DNA from: Chryseobacterium luquanense
GTDB lineage: Bacteria; Bacteroidota; Bacteroidia; Flavobacteriales; Weeksellaceae
DNA length: 64,000 nt
Assembly: GCF_026460945.1 (NCBI RefSeq)
Contig: NZ_JAOVZV010000017.1
Span: 52,984 to 116,983 of the forward strand
Direction of reading: 5' to 3'
Part shown: positions 8,841-17,357 of the stretch, in pieces
How the letters are laid out: each line of letters starts with the position of its first letter
Position numbering within the stretch: the first letter of the stretch is position 1
The notes under the pieces: model-generated
What the model was told of the DNA's origin: nothing
What the model saw: only the letters and a program-made list of their open reading frames with translations
The model's database searches: none
Position numbers and translations under genes: made by a program

Positions 8841-9665
8841 TTATAAGCTAACTCTTACAAATCCTGTTACTTTAAGGTCTCCGTTTACAGATTTTACGTA
8901 ATCAGCAACAGAAATAGAACTGTCTTTGATGAAATCCTGGTGTACCAAAGTATTGTCTTTGTAGAATCTCTGCATTTTACCTTTCAAGATATTGTCGATA
9001 ATGTTTGCAGGTTTACCTTCTTCAGTAAGTTTGTGCCTTTCGATTTCCAGTTCTTTGTCGATAGTTTCCTGAGAAACAGAAGTTTCGTCAAGAGCAATTG
9101 GGTTCATAGCAGCAGCTTGCATAGAAACAGATTTAGCAGCTTCGTCAGCTCCGTCTACTTTAGCAGAAAGTGCAGTGATTGCAGCAATTTTGTTTCCAGC
9201 GTGGATGTAAGCTCCTAAGAAAGGTCCTGTAATTCTTTCGAAAGCACCAATCTCGATTTTCTCACCGATAACTCCAGTTTGCTCGATCAATTTTTCAGCA
9301 ACAGTCATTCCGTGGAAATCTGTAGCCAATAATTCTTCTTTAGTAGCAGCGAAAATAGCCATTTCAGCAATTTCGTAAGCTAGCTCGATGAACGCTTCGT
9401 TTTTAGCAACAAAGTCAGTTTCGCAGTTTAGAGAAATCACAACACCTAAAGTGTTATCTTCGTTTACTCTAGCGATTACAGCACCTTCAGAAGAATCTCT
9501 GTCGGCTCTGTTAGCTGCAACTTTTTGTCCTTTTTTTCTAAGGATATCAACTGCTTTTTCGAAGTCTCCTTCTGCTTCAACTAAAGCTTTCTTGCAGTCC
9601 ATCATACCTGCACCTGTTTGGTTTCTCAATTTTGCTACGTCTGCAGCAGCTGGTGAATAAGACAT
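8841..9665 (-). CDS. tsf: Translation elongation factor Ts
   Basis: This 274-residue protein is the guanine-nucleotide exchange factor that recycles EF-Tu from GDP to GTP form in the cytoplasm. The N-terminal UBA-like domain carries the family signature TGAGMMDCKKAL at residues 17-28, and the second signature GVVISLNCETDFVAKN follows in the core. Length is normal for Bacteroidota. In many bacteria tsf follows rpsB; here the upstream side holds a divergent gene at 9814, so tsf stands alone between its own -7 element (TATCTTTG, minus strand, 9728-9735) and a strong terminator at 8791-8818. Confidence 0.97.
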   Translation of the reverse strand: MSYSPAAADVAKLRNQTGAGMMDCKKALVEAEGDFEKAVDILRKKGQKVAANRADRDSSEGAVIARVNEDNTLGVVISLNCETDFVAKNEAFIELAYEIAEMAIFAATKEELLATDFHGMTVAEKLIEQTGVIGEKIEIGAFERITGPFLGAYIHAGNKIAAITALSAKVDGADEAAKSVSMQAAAMNPIALDETSVSQETIDKELEIERHKLTEEGKPANIIDNILKGKMQRFYKDNTLVHQDFIKDSSISVADYVKSVNGDLKVTGFVRVSL

Positions 9666-9727
9666 AATATTTATTATTTTTTTATTTAAAATTATGATTA
9701 ACTTTAATAGTTTATTTTAAAGATGTG

Positions 9728-9735
9728 CAAAGATA
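9728..9735 (-). promoter_or_regulatory. Candidate -7 element (TATCTTTG) of tsf
   Basis: The minus-strand octamer is the commonest form of the flavobacterial -7 box and lies 62 bases before the tsf ATG. The -33 region lacks an exact TTG, so the call rests on the -7 box and position. Confidence 0.5.
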
Positions 9736-9813
9736 ATGATTTTAATGATAAACTAAAAAATGACTTTTCACGTTATAGTATTTATTTAATAAATTTTTAA
9801 AGGTTTCCGCTAC

Positions 9814-10512
9814 ATGAAAAAATTATTTCTAATTATATTCCTATCTATTTTCAGTGTGGGCTTTGCTCAAAAGAAGAAAAAAGCCAAAGCCAAAGTCGTT
9901 GCAGAAAAAGAAACTGTTATCATTTATACACTCGAAGAAGCAGAAAGTACTGCTGAAGCAAGAATTATTGCAGGTTTTATCAAACAAAATCCAGGGCACG
10001 AAAAAACAGATAAGTTAAAAAGAAAACTTATTGATATTATTATGGCAGATAATTCTATAGAGGCTAAACCTACTATAAGACCAATCAGCAAAGATAAAAT
10101 TGAAAAAATAGTAAGCAATAATGAGCTTAATAAAGGGAAAGATTTAACATCTAATTCTAAAGCTGCAACACCACAACGTACAGTAAATTATGCTGCGGTG
10201 GGAAGTTCAAGTAAAAAATCTGAGCCCAGTGCTGAAGCAAAAAAGACAGCTTCTTATCTGACGCATCTTTTTAATAATGATCCTAATGATAATGAAGCTT
10301 ATATTAATATTAAAAATAAATCAAAATGCCGATTGATTGTAAAAATCAGTGGAAAAAAATATTACAATCTTGATGTTCCCGCAAATGGACATAACTTTGT
10401 AATGGTAGAAAAAGGAGAGTATGTTTTGACGACTTCGGTTTGTGATGCCAAATATTCTTCGCTTAAAAAAGTTACGAAAGATATTGAGATTCAGCTTAAT
10501 GTTGCAGAATAA
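9814..10512 (+). CDS. Secreted hypothetical protein, 232 aa
   Basis: The protein begins with a signal peptide (MKKLFLIIFLSIFSVGFAQ) followed at once by a lysine/alanine-rich stretch (KKKKAKAKVVAEK), so the mature N-terminus is strongly basic. A helical region with EAES and KTDKLKRKLIDIIMAD follows. A polar, probably disordered linker spans about residues 100-150, and a compact C-terminal part begins near YINIKNKSKCRLIVKISGKKYYN and ends in beta-rich sequence. It recalls a C-terminal domain seen in flavobacterial proteins catalogued only as domains of unknown function; I cannot name it with certainty. It is divergent from tsf and shares a bidirectional terminator with accA. Predicted periplasmic or surface location; function unknown. 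Confidence 0.8.
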   Translation: MKKLFLIIFLSIFSVGFAQKKKKAKAKVVAEKETVIIYTLEEAESTAEARIIAGFIKQNPGHEKTDKLKRKLIDIIMADNSIEAKPTIRPISKDKIEKIVSNNELNKGKDLTSNSKAATPQRTVNYAAVGSSSKKSEPSAEAKKTASYLTHLFNNDPNDNEAYINIKNKSKCRLIVKISGKKYYNLDVPANGHNFVMVEKGEYVLTTSVCDAKYSSLKKVTKDIEIQLNVAE

Positions 10513-10530
10513 AAGCAAATCGATAAAATA

Positions 10531-10565
10531 AAAAAAGCGGTTAAGAATTTCTTAACCGCTTTTTT
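10531..10565. terminator. Bidirectional terminator between the 232-aa gene and accA
   Basis: The stem AGCGGTTAAG / CTTAACCGCT (10536-10545 and 10551-10560) is perfect with a five-base loop. It has A6 on the left and T5 on the right, so it can end transcription from both converging genes. Confidence 0.9.
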
Positions 10566-10566
10566 G

Positions 10567-11523
10567 TTATCCTTTAAATTGCCCCATCGCAATAAACTTG
10601 TCTTGTCTGTGTGTTTCTAATTCTTTACCTGTAAATTTAGAGAAAGCTTTAATATTTTGTAAAATTGAAGCTTTTAAATTTAAATAAGCAACTTCAGGAT
10701 CATAATGAGCGCCACCAAGTGGTTCTTCTACAATTCCGTCAATGAATTTTTCTCTTAATGCATCTGCTGGAGTAAGATTTAATGCATTAGCTGCATCTTC
10801 TTTATGATCCCAGTTTCTCCAAAGAATTGATGAGCAACTTTCCGGTGCAATTACGGTGTACCAAGTGTTTTCCAACATATAAACTTTGTTACCTACACCA
10901 ATTCCTAATGCTCCACCACTTGCTCCTTCGCCAATAATGTAAGTGAAAATAGGCGTTTTAAGCATAGTCATTTCGAAAATGTTTCTTGCAATTGCTTCAC
11001 CTTGTCCTCTTTCTTCAGCTTCTAAACCTGGATAAGCTCCCGGTGTATCAACCAAAGTTACTACAGGGATTTTGAATTTTTCTGCAAGCTTCATTAGTCT
11101 TAAAGCCTTTCTGTATCCTTCAGGATTCGGCATTCCGAATCTTCTGTGCTGTCTTTCTTTAGTAGTTCTTCCTTTTTGAGTTCCAAGAATCATAATTCTC
11201 TGACCGTCTAAAGTAGCTAAGCCACCAATTAATGCAGGATCATCAGCGAAGTTTCTGTCACCGTGAAGTTCCAAAAAACTTCCTTTATCTACCATTCCTT
11301 TAATATAATCTAAAGTATATGGGCGATCCGGATGACGCGATAACTGTACTCTTTGCCAAGGTGTAAGATTTCCGTAGATTTCTTTTTTAGTATCTCTGAT
11401 CTTGTCTTCGATTTGGCTGCATGCTAATTTTACATCAACACCACTTTCTTCTCCTACCAATGAACAGGTTTGATACTGATCCATCAGTTCTTTTATAGGA
11501 AGTTCGAAACTTAAATATTCCAT
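10567..11523 (-). CDS. accA: Acetyl-CoA carboxylase carboxyltransferase subunit alpha
   Basis: This 318-residue subunit pairs with AccD to move the carboxyl group from biotinylated AccB to acetyl-CoA, making malonyl-CoA for fatty-acid synthesis. Clear family motifs are [16 protein letters not shown] near residue 55, the [15 protein letters not shown] block at about 160-174, and the oxyanion-forming [10 protein letters not shown] at 198-207. Length is standard for AccA. It lies directly downstream of gltX on the same strand. A TACATTTG octamer in the 48-base gap (minus strand, 11546-11553) could give it a separate promoter. AccB and AccC are encoded at 25328-27264; accD is not in this window. 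Confidence 0.97.
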   Translation of the reverse strand: MEYLSFELPIKELMDQYQTCSLVGEESGVDVKLACSQIEDKIRDTKKEIYGNLTPWQRVQLSRHPDRPYTLDYIKGMVDKGSFLELHGDRNFADDPALIGGLATLDGQRIMILGTQKGRTTKERQHRRFGMPNPEGYRKALRLMKLAEKFKIPVVTLVDTPGAYPGLEAEERGQGEAIARNIFEMTMLKTPIFTYIIGEGASGGALGIGVGNKVYMLENTWYTVIAPESCSSILWRNWDHKEDAANALNLTPADALREKFIDGIVEEPLGGAHYDPEVAYLNLKASILQNIKAFSKFTGKELETHRQDKFIAMGQFKG

Positions 11524-11571
11524 TCTTGAAGTAAATTAAATCTTTCAAATGTATGAAAAATTATGATAAAT

Positions 11572-13080
11572 CTATTTAAAATTATTCACTGCATTGCTTA
11601 TTCTTGCGGTACTTTCCTCTTTACCAATGAGTTCTAAAATATCAGGAACGTCTGGTCCTTTCAATTCTCCTACCAAAGCCAGACGAAGAGGCATCATTAC
11701 TTTCCCCATTCCTAAACCTTTGCTTTCTGCAAAATCATGTAAATTTTGTTTAATGTTTTCAGAGGTAAAATCATTTAATGAATTTAAATTTTCTGCAAAT
11801 TCAGTCAAAAGGCTAGAAGTTTCATCATTCCATGCTTTTTTTGAAGCTTTTTCATCGTAAGAAGTTGGTGCTTCAAAGAAGAATTTTCCATTTTCATAAA
11901 TATCTTTCGGAAACGTTGCTCTTTCTTTCATTAAATGAATGATTTTTAGCAATTTTTCATCTTCGATATTTAAATTTAAATCTGAATTTTTAAGAATATT
12001 CATTAAATCTTCATCCGAAGTTTTTTGAATATATTGATGATTAAACCATTCAGATTTTTCTTTGCTGAATCTTGCTCCGGCTTTATGAACTTTATTTAAA
12101 TCAAATTCTTGTGCCATTTCCTCCAAAGTCAAAATTTCTTTGTCATCTGCAGGAGACCATCCTAAAAGCGCCACCATATTGATGAAAGCTTCCGGCAAGT
12201 AACCACTTTCTCTATATCCTTTAGAAACGTTTCCAGTTGCAGTATCTGTAAAATTCAAAGGGAAAACAGGAAATCCGAATTTGTCGCCGTCTCTTTTGCT
12301 TAATTTTCCTTTGCCTTCTGGTTTTAAAATTAAAGAAAGATGAGCAAATTGGGGAGCTTCCCAACCCATTGCTTCATATAATAAAATATGTAAACCTAAT
12401 GAAGGTAACCATTCTTCACCACGGATGACATGGGAGATTTCCATTTCGTGATCATCAATGATGTTGGCGAAATGGTAAGTTGGCATTCCGTCGTTTTTAA
12501 CTAAAACTTTATCGTCTAAAACGTCTGTGTTTACCGCAGAATTCCCTCTGATAATGTCTACTAAGCCTAACGTTCTGTCAACCGGCATTTTAAACCTTAC
12601 AACATATGGAGTTTTTTCATCCAATAGTTTTTGAACTTCCTCTTCAGAAAGCGAAAGACTGTTTCTTAAACGGTTTCTAGTTTTATTGTCATAAGAGAAA
12701 ACACCACCTTTAGCTTCATATTCAGCACGGATTGCGTCTAATTCTTCAGCCGTATCGAAAGCGATGTAAGCATAGTCTGTTTTCAAGATTTGCTCTGTAT
12801 ATCTGTCGTAAATATCTCTTCTCTCAGATTGTCTGTATGGAGCAAATTTTCCGCCTTTTTTAGGACTTTCATCGGGAATAATTCCGCACCATTCCAAAGC
12901 TTCTTCGATGTAATCTTCTGCTCCTTCAACGTATCTTGCGGTATCTGTATCTTCAATTCTCAATACAAACGCGCCACCTTGATTTTTAGCAAAAAGATAA
13001 TCATATAATGCGGTTCTTACACCTCCCAAATGCAAAGGTCCTGTAGGACTTGGAGCAAAACGGACTCTTACTTTCTCCAT
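11572..13080 (-). CDS. gltX: Glutamyl-tRNA synthetase
   Basis: This 502-residue class I aminoacyl-tRNA synthetase attaches glutamate to tRNA-Glu. The N-terminal Rossmann fold starts RFAPSPTGPLHLGG, with the HIGH-type motif HLGG at residues 17-20. RIEDTD follows at 41-46 and the KMSKS-type loop is KLSKR at 259-263. The C-terminal helical anticodon-binding region is full length. The start ATG at 13080 is followed immediately by the conserved N-terminus. Upstream, a TAAATTTG octamer at 13098-13105 (minus strand) may be the -7 box. Whether the same enzyme also charges tRNA-Gln cannot be told from this window. Confidence 0.97.
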   Translation of the reverse strand: MEKVRVRFAPSPTGPLHLGGVRTALYDYLFAKNQGGAFVLRIEDTDTARYVEGAEDYIEEALEWCGIIPDESPKKGGKFAPYRQSERRDIYDRYTEQILKTDYAYIAFDTAEELDAIRAEYEAKGGVFSYDNKTRNRLRNSLSLSEEEVQKLLDEKTPYVVRFKMPVDRTLGLVDIIRGNSAVNTDVLDDKVLVKNDGMPTYHFANIIDDHEMEISHVIRGEEWLPSLGLHILLYEAMGWEAPQFAHLSLILKPEGKGKLSKRDGDKFGFPVFPLNFTDTATGNVSKGYRESGYLPEAFINMVALLGWSPADDKEILTLEEMAQEFDLNKVHKAGARFSKEKSEWFNHQYIQKTSDEDLMNILKNSDLNLNIEDEKLLKIIHLMKERATFPKDIYENGKFFFEAPTSYDEKASKKAWNDETSSLLTEFAENLNSLNDFTSENIKQNLHDFAESKGLGMGKVMMPLRLALVGELKGPDVPDILELIGKEESTARISNAVNNFK

Positions 13081-13145
13081 TTTAAATAAAATTTTTGCAA
13101 ATTTACTTAAATTAAATATTTTAAAGATGTTTAATATTTTTGATA

Positions 13146-13177
13146 TTGGGATTTTTTAATCTTATTATCTACATTTG
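13146..13177 (+). promoter_or_regulatory. Promoter of the glycan region (TTG - 21 - TACATTTG)
   Basis: A TTG at 13146-13148 lies 21 bases before TACATTTG at 13170-13177, matching the Bacteroidota -33/-7 pattern, 23 bases before the ATG at 13201. It probably drives the plus-strand run beginning with the cupin gene. Confidence 0.6.
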
Positions 13178-13200
13178 TACAAATTTAGAATTCATTAATT

Positions 13201-13545
13201 ATGCTAGAAATCGGCGAAAGACCTTGGGGGAAATATTACGTTTTGGCAGACGAAGCCAATTATAAACTGAAAAGAATCGAAGTAAACCCAGGACAAAAAC
13301 TGTCTTACCAATATCATCATAAAAGACAGGAACAATGGACAATCATCGAAGGTGATGCTACTATAGTTTTGGATGATAAAGAAATAAAATTGTCTTATGG
13401 AGAAAGTATTTTCATTCCATTGGGAGCCAAACACAGAATTATGAATTTATCAGAAAAACCTGTTGTCTTCATTGAAGTGCAAACAGGAACTTATTTTGGT
13501 GAAGATGATATTGTGAGGTTGGATGATGAGTATGATAGGAGCTAA
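13201..13545 (+). CDS. Cupin protein of the type II mannose-6-phosphate isomerase family
   Basis: This 114-residue single-domain cupin resembles the C-terminal isomerase domain of GDP-mannose pyrophosphorylase/isomerase proteins: GERPWGKYYVL at the start, PGQKLSYQYHHKRQEQW at 30-46, GDATIVLDD and IPLGAKHRI later. Family members act on sugar phosphates or nucleotide sugars through a metal held by a HxH...E...H set. Here the usual second His is Lys41 and the His before the Trp is Gln45, while His39, Glu44 and His78 remain, so activity may be altered. It opens the plus-strand glycan run and is separated by 29 bases from the methyltransferase, which supports a role in sugar precursor supply. Confidence 0.8.
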   Translation: MLEIGERPWGKYYVLADEANYKLKRIEVNPGQKLSYQYHHKRQEQWTIIEGDATIVLDDKEIKLSYGESIFIPLGAKHRIMNLSEKPVVFIEVQTGTYFGEDDIVRLDDEYDRS

Positions 13546-13574
13546 TTGAGATAATAAATAAATTAATAGCTCAT

Positions 13575-14399
13575 ATGAAATGTAAAATTTGTTCAAGCAG
13601 TGCAAATAAGATTTTCTCAAAGAAAATTTTACTGAAGTACAATGTTGACTATCATCAATGTGAAAATTGTGGTTTCATCCAAACAGATGAACCTTTTTGG
13701 CTTGAAGAAGCTTATAATAATGCGATTACGTCTTTAGATATTGGTATCTTAAAAAGAAATAATGAGCTATTGCAAACAATACCGAAGTTTATCGATACTT
13801 TTTTTCCTCAGTCTAAGATGTATCTTGATTTTGCAGGCGGGTATGGTATTTTTGTACGCTTGATGCGAGATTTGGGTTATGATTTTTACAGACAGGATAT
13901 TTATTGCGAAAATATTTTTTCAAAACATTTTGATATTACGGATATTGATGTAAATAAATTTGATGTTGTGACAGCATTTGAGGTTTTTGAACATCTAGAA
14001 AATCCATTAGAGGAGATTGGAAATATATTGAGCTATGCAGACAATTTAATATTTTCTACAGATGTTGTTCCAAAAGCTAATGTAGAAAATTGGGTTTATA
14101 TAGCCAATGAAACAGGACAGCACATCGCCTTTTATACTGAAAAGTCATTAAGGATTATTGCTGATAAATTTGGTAAAAGTTATTACAGAAAGAAAAATTA
14201 TCATGTTTTTTCTGCTACAGAATTTTCGAAAGAGCAAATTGATTATGCTATAAATGATATCTCGAAATACAGAGAGTTTTTTGGATTAAAAAAGACAAGA
14301 CTTAATTTCAGAATTGATAGAATAGGGCTTCTTGAAGATGATTATGCGAAAATTCAAAAAATTTTAGAAAATAATGCATCCAATAATGAACGAAAATAG
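13575..14399 (+). CDS. Class I SAM-dependent methyltransferase with N-terminal zinc ribbon
   Basis: This 274-residue protein opens with a zinc-binding knuckle formed by Cys3, Cys6, Cys29 and Cys32 (CxxC...CxxC). The SAM-binding glycine motif LDFAGGYG follows at 84-91, and the later Rossmann motif VVTAFEVFEHLENP at 131-144. This arrangement is typical of sugar or small-molecule methyltransferases in polysaccharide gene clusters. The zinc ribbon is common in enzymes acting on nucleotide sugars (family knowledge). Its place between the cupin and glycosyltransferase genes supports glycan modification. The exact substrate cannot be read. The next gene starts 84 bases later, so co-transcription is likely. 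Confidence 0.85.
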   Translation: MKCKICSSSANKIFSKKILLKYNVDYHQCENCGFIQTDEPFWLEEAYNNAITSLDIGILKRNNELLQTIPKFIDTFFPQSKMYLDFAGGYGIFVRLMRDLGYDFYRQDIYCENIFSKHFDITDIDVNKFDVVTAFEVFEHLENPLEEIGNILSYADNLIFSTDVVPKANVENWVYIANETGQHIAFYTEKSLRIIADKFGKSYYRKKNYHVFSATEFSKEQIDYAINDISKYREFFGLKKTRLNFRIDRIGLLEDDYAKIQKILENNASNNERK

Positions 14400-14483
14400 A
14401 TTGTTTTTGAAAAAAAAATCACCACATAAAGGATTTTATAAAATACAATCGTTAATTACAAGTATGCTAATTTCAATAGTTAT

Positions 14484-15608
14484 ATGAAGATACTTTTAGA
14501 TCCGCAGATTTTTGATCAGCAAACCTATGGAGGAATTTCAAGGTATTATACAGAGGTTTTTTCTATACTCAATCAAAAAGAGGATGTAGAGGTTATCTTG
14601 CCGATTTACAGTTCAGATAATGCTTATGTCAAAAACACCAATCTTCTCGTTAAAAATAAGGGTTTAAATTTTCTTTATAAAACTTTAGCTTTTTTTAAAA
14701 TAAGTACGAGAACTTTAAGGAGAAAAAAATCTGAAAAATTATTAAATCAAGCTTTTCAGGATAATAATTTTGATGTATTTGTTCCAACATATTATAATCC
14801 GTATTTTTTAGATAAAATTAATGGAAAGCCATTTGTTTTAACAGTTTATGATATGATCCATGAGCTTTTGCCACAATATTTTGAGGGTGATTCCTTTAAA
14901 GTTTTTGAGCGTAAGCTTCAACTGTTGGAAAAAGCAACTAAAATAATTGCAGTTTCCAATAATACAAAGAATGATATTATTAAAGTTTATCCGCAGATTG
15001 ATCCAGATAAAATAGTTGTTATTCATCACGGGAGTTCAATTAAAATTGATCCGACTGCTCATGTTGATTTGCCTGCAAATTATATTTTATATGTTGGAGC
15101 CAGACCTAACTATAAAAACTTTAAATTTTTAGTGAAATCTGCAGCACCTTTATTAAAAAATGATCCTAATTTGGTGTTAATCGCTGCCGGAGGAGGTAAG
15201 TTTAATGATGAAGAAACTACATTTATCAAAAAATTGGGTGTTGAAAAACAAGTAATCCAACGATATTTTAAAGAAGAGGAGCTTGGACATTATTATAAAA
15301 ATGCAAAATGTTTTGTTTTTCCATCTTTATATGAAGGTTTTGGAATTCCTGTTTTAGAATCTATGGCCTGTGGTTGTCCGATTATTTTATCTAAACATGG
15401 TTCTTTTCCGGAAGTTGCAGGAGATGCAGGAATTTATTTTGACTCTGATTCTGAAGAAGATTTACAGGAAAAAATACAAATGTTATTATCCGATAATCAA
15501 CTTAGAAAGCTATATGCTGAAAAAGGCTTGGAACATGTAAAGAAGTTTGATTGGAAAGATGCTGCGGAACAATGCTTGCAGGTTTATATTGATGCGGCAA
15601 AAAAATAA
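14484..15608 (+). CDS. Glycosyltransferase family 4 (GT-B fold)
   Basis: This 374-residue protein has the two-domain GT-B layout: an N-terminal acceptor domain with YGGISRYY near residue 15 and VYDMIHELLP at about 121, and a C-terminal nucleotide-sugar domain from VGARPNYKNF (about 204). The donor-binding E-x7-E motif is Glu284 to Glu292 in YEGFGIPVLESMACGCP. The sequence resembles mannosyl- or rhamnosyl-type transferases of O-antigen and exopolysaccharide pathways, but donor and acceptor are unknown. It acts at the cytoplasmic face of the membrane on lipid-linked sugars (inference). It lies in the plus-strand run between the methyltransferase and two family-2 transferases. Confidence 0.9.
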   Translation: MKILLDPQIFDQQTYGGISRYYTEVFSILNQKEDVEVILPIYSSDNAYVKNTNLLVKNKGLNFLYKTLAFFKISTRTLRRKKSEKLLNQAFQDNNFDVFVPTYYNPYFLDKINGKPFVLTVYDMIHELLPQYFEGDSFKVFERKLQLLEKATKIIAVSNNTKNDIIKVYPQIDPDKIVVIHHGSSIKIDPTAHVDLPANYILYVGARPNYKNFKFLVKSAAPLLKNDPNLVLIAAGGGKFNDEETTFIKKLGVEKQVIQRYFKEEELGHYYKNAKCFVFPSLYEGFGIPVLESMACGCPIILSKHGSFPEVAGDAGIYFDSDSEEDLQEKIQMLLSDNQLRKLYAEKGLEHVKKFDWKDAAEQCLQVYIDAAKK

Positions 15609-15629
15609 TTTAAAAGGCAAAAATTAATA

Positions 15630-16460
15630 ATGAGTGTAAAGTTATCCATTATAACAATCAATTATAATAACAAAAATGGTCTTATAAAGACCTTCGAATC
15701 GATTAATAATCAAACGTGGTCAGACTTTGAATATATTGTAATTGATGGTGGAAGCACAGATGGTGGTAAAGAATTAATTGAAAAAAATTCTAAAGTTAAT
15801 TATTGGGTTAGCGAAAAAGATTCCGGAGTTTATAATGCGATGAATAAAGGTATTAGAAAAGCCTCTGGAGATTACATCATTTTTATGAATAGTGGTGACT
15901 TTTTCTATGACAATAATGTATTAGAGAAAGTGCAACAACAGCTTACTTCAGATATTGATATTTTGTACGGTGATTCAGTTTATTTTAATGATACAGGTTA
16001 CAGAAGAGTAGAAGTTCCCCCTAGAAAATTGACATTTAGCTTCTTTTATACAGGAGGAATCAATCATCAGGCTGCTTTCATTAAAAGAAATCTGTTTCAT
16101 GATTATTTCTTTTACAATGAAGAATATAAAATCAGTGCAGACTGGGAATTTTTTATTGTTGCAATATGTCTGTATAATGCATCTTATAAGCATTTAGACG
16201 AAACAATTTGCTATTATGATTTTTCAGGTATATCTTCAAAACCTGAGAATTTATCAGTTTATCATTCGGAAAGAGAAATTACTTTAAATAAATATTTTTC
16301 TGCTTTCTTAGAAGATCTGAAATTTAGCCAAGAAGCCAGAATTAAAAGAATTCAACAGGTAATTTATATAAAAAAATTCCCTGCAGCATGGAGAATTTTA
16401 AAATGGATGATTAGTTTGGTATTATTATTTTTACCAAAATTCAAAATGAAAAAAGATTAA
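15630..16460 (+). CDS. Glycosyltransferase family 2, first of a tandem pair
   Basis: The 276-residue GT-A protein starts LSIITINYNNKNGL, has the first acidic motif VIDGGSTDGG at about 36-45, and carries the conserved DSGVYNAMNKGI and NSGDFF (the DxD-like site) near 70-90. A DWEF motif appears around 170. The C-terminus has a hydrophobic tail (WMISLVLLFLPKF) that may bind it to the membrane. It is closely similar along its length to the next gene, so the two arose by duplication. Likely adds a sugar to a lipid-linked intermediate; the specificity is not readable. Confidence 0.9.
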   Translation: MSVKLSIITINYNNKNGLIKTFESINNQTWSDFEYIVIDGGSTDGGKELIEKNSKVNYWVSEKDSGVYNAMNKGIRKASGDYIIFMNSGDFFYDNNVLEKVQQQLTSDIDILYGDSVYFNDTGYRRVEVPPRKLTFSFFYTGGINHQAAFIKRNLFHDYFFYNEEYKISADWEFFIVAICLYNASYKHLDETICYYDFSGISSKPENLSVYHSEREITLNKYFSAFLEDLKFSQEARIKRIQQVIYIKKFPAAWRILKWMISLVLLFLPKFKMKKD

Positions 16461-16504
16461 TTTCTTAAAACACTCAATTTTTCTTCAAACTAAAAATTTA
16501 AAAA

Positions 16505-17347
16505 GTGAGCTATAAGCTGTCAATAATCACCATCAATTACAATAATGCTAAAGGATTAGAGAAAACCTTTGAAAGTGTTATCGGTCAAAATTCAAAGGAT
16601 TTTGAATATATTGTTGTGGACGGAAGTAGCACTGATGAAAGTAGAAGAATTATTGAGAGAAATGAAAATAACATCAATGCATGGATTAGCGAACCGGATT
16701 CCGGAGTTTATAATGCAATGAATAAAGGCATCGAAATGGCAAGCGGTGATTATTTGCTGTTTTTAAATAGTGGTGATAAACTTGCCAATCCTGATGTAAT
16801 AACTAAAATTTTACCTTTATTAAGCAATACAGATATTATTTATGGTAATTTAATTTATAGTTTAAACGAAGTTCCTCAGACATTATTTAGTCCGTCAAAA
16901 AATATCGATTTAACATATTTTCTACATTCATTTCTTCCTCATCCTTCATCTTTTATAAAGAAAACTCTTTTTCAGGAAATCGGTTTTTATAATGAAAAGT
17001 TTAAAATTATTTCAGATTGGGAGTTTTTTCTGAGAGCAATAATTGTAAATAAAGCAAGTTATATACATATTGATGAGGTAATCAGTGATTTTGATAATTC
17101 AGGTATTTCAAGTAATTCTGAAAATGAAAGAATCATTTATAAAGAAAAACAAGCTGTTTATGAGGAGTTATTCCCCAACTTACAGAACGAAATTAAATTA
17201 ATTGAGTTTGCAAGCTCCCGTAGAATGTTACAAATTAAAAACATCCAGAACAATCATTCTTTTTTGTGGAAGCTTTTGAAAGTTTTTTTAAATATTTTAA
17301 ATTCTTTTACAGGAAAAAAAGAAGCAAAAGCTTTTCAGAAACTTTAA
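16505..17347 (+). CDS. Glycosyltransferase family 2, second of a tandem pair (GTG start)
   Basis: The 280-residue protein parallels its upstream neighbour: LSIITINYNNAKGLEKTFES, VVDGSSTDES, DSGVYNAMNKGIEMASGDY and NSGDKL occur at the same places. The start is GTG at 16505, chosen because it gives the same N-terminal pattern (MS-KLSIITINYNN) as the sister protein and no in-frame ATG precedes it. The gap to the upstream gene is 44 bases. It ends 11 bases before the stop of the convergent gene at 17358. Separate substrates for the two copies are probable but unproven. Confidence 0.9.
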   Translation: MSYKLSIITINYNNAKGLEKTFESVIGQNSKDFEYIVVDGSSTDESRRIIERNENNINAWISEPDSGVYNAMNKGIEMASGDYLLFLNSGDKLANPDVITKILPLLSNTDIIYGNLIYSLNEVPQTLFSPSKNIDLTYFLHSFLPHPSSFIKKTLFQEIGFYNEKFKIISDWEFFLRAIIVNKASYIHIDEVISDFDNSGISSNSENERIIYKEKQAVYEELFPNLQNEIKLIEFASSRRMLQIKNIQNNHSFLWKLLKVFLNILNSFTGKKEAKAFQKL

Positions 17348-17357
17348 AAGAGTTGAT

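Noticed and set aside
8940..9660. Plus-strand frames opposite tsf
   Set aside because: The minus-strand frame is EF-Ts with diagnostic motifs; the opposite frames have biased composition and no signals.
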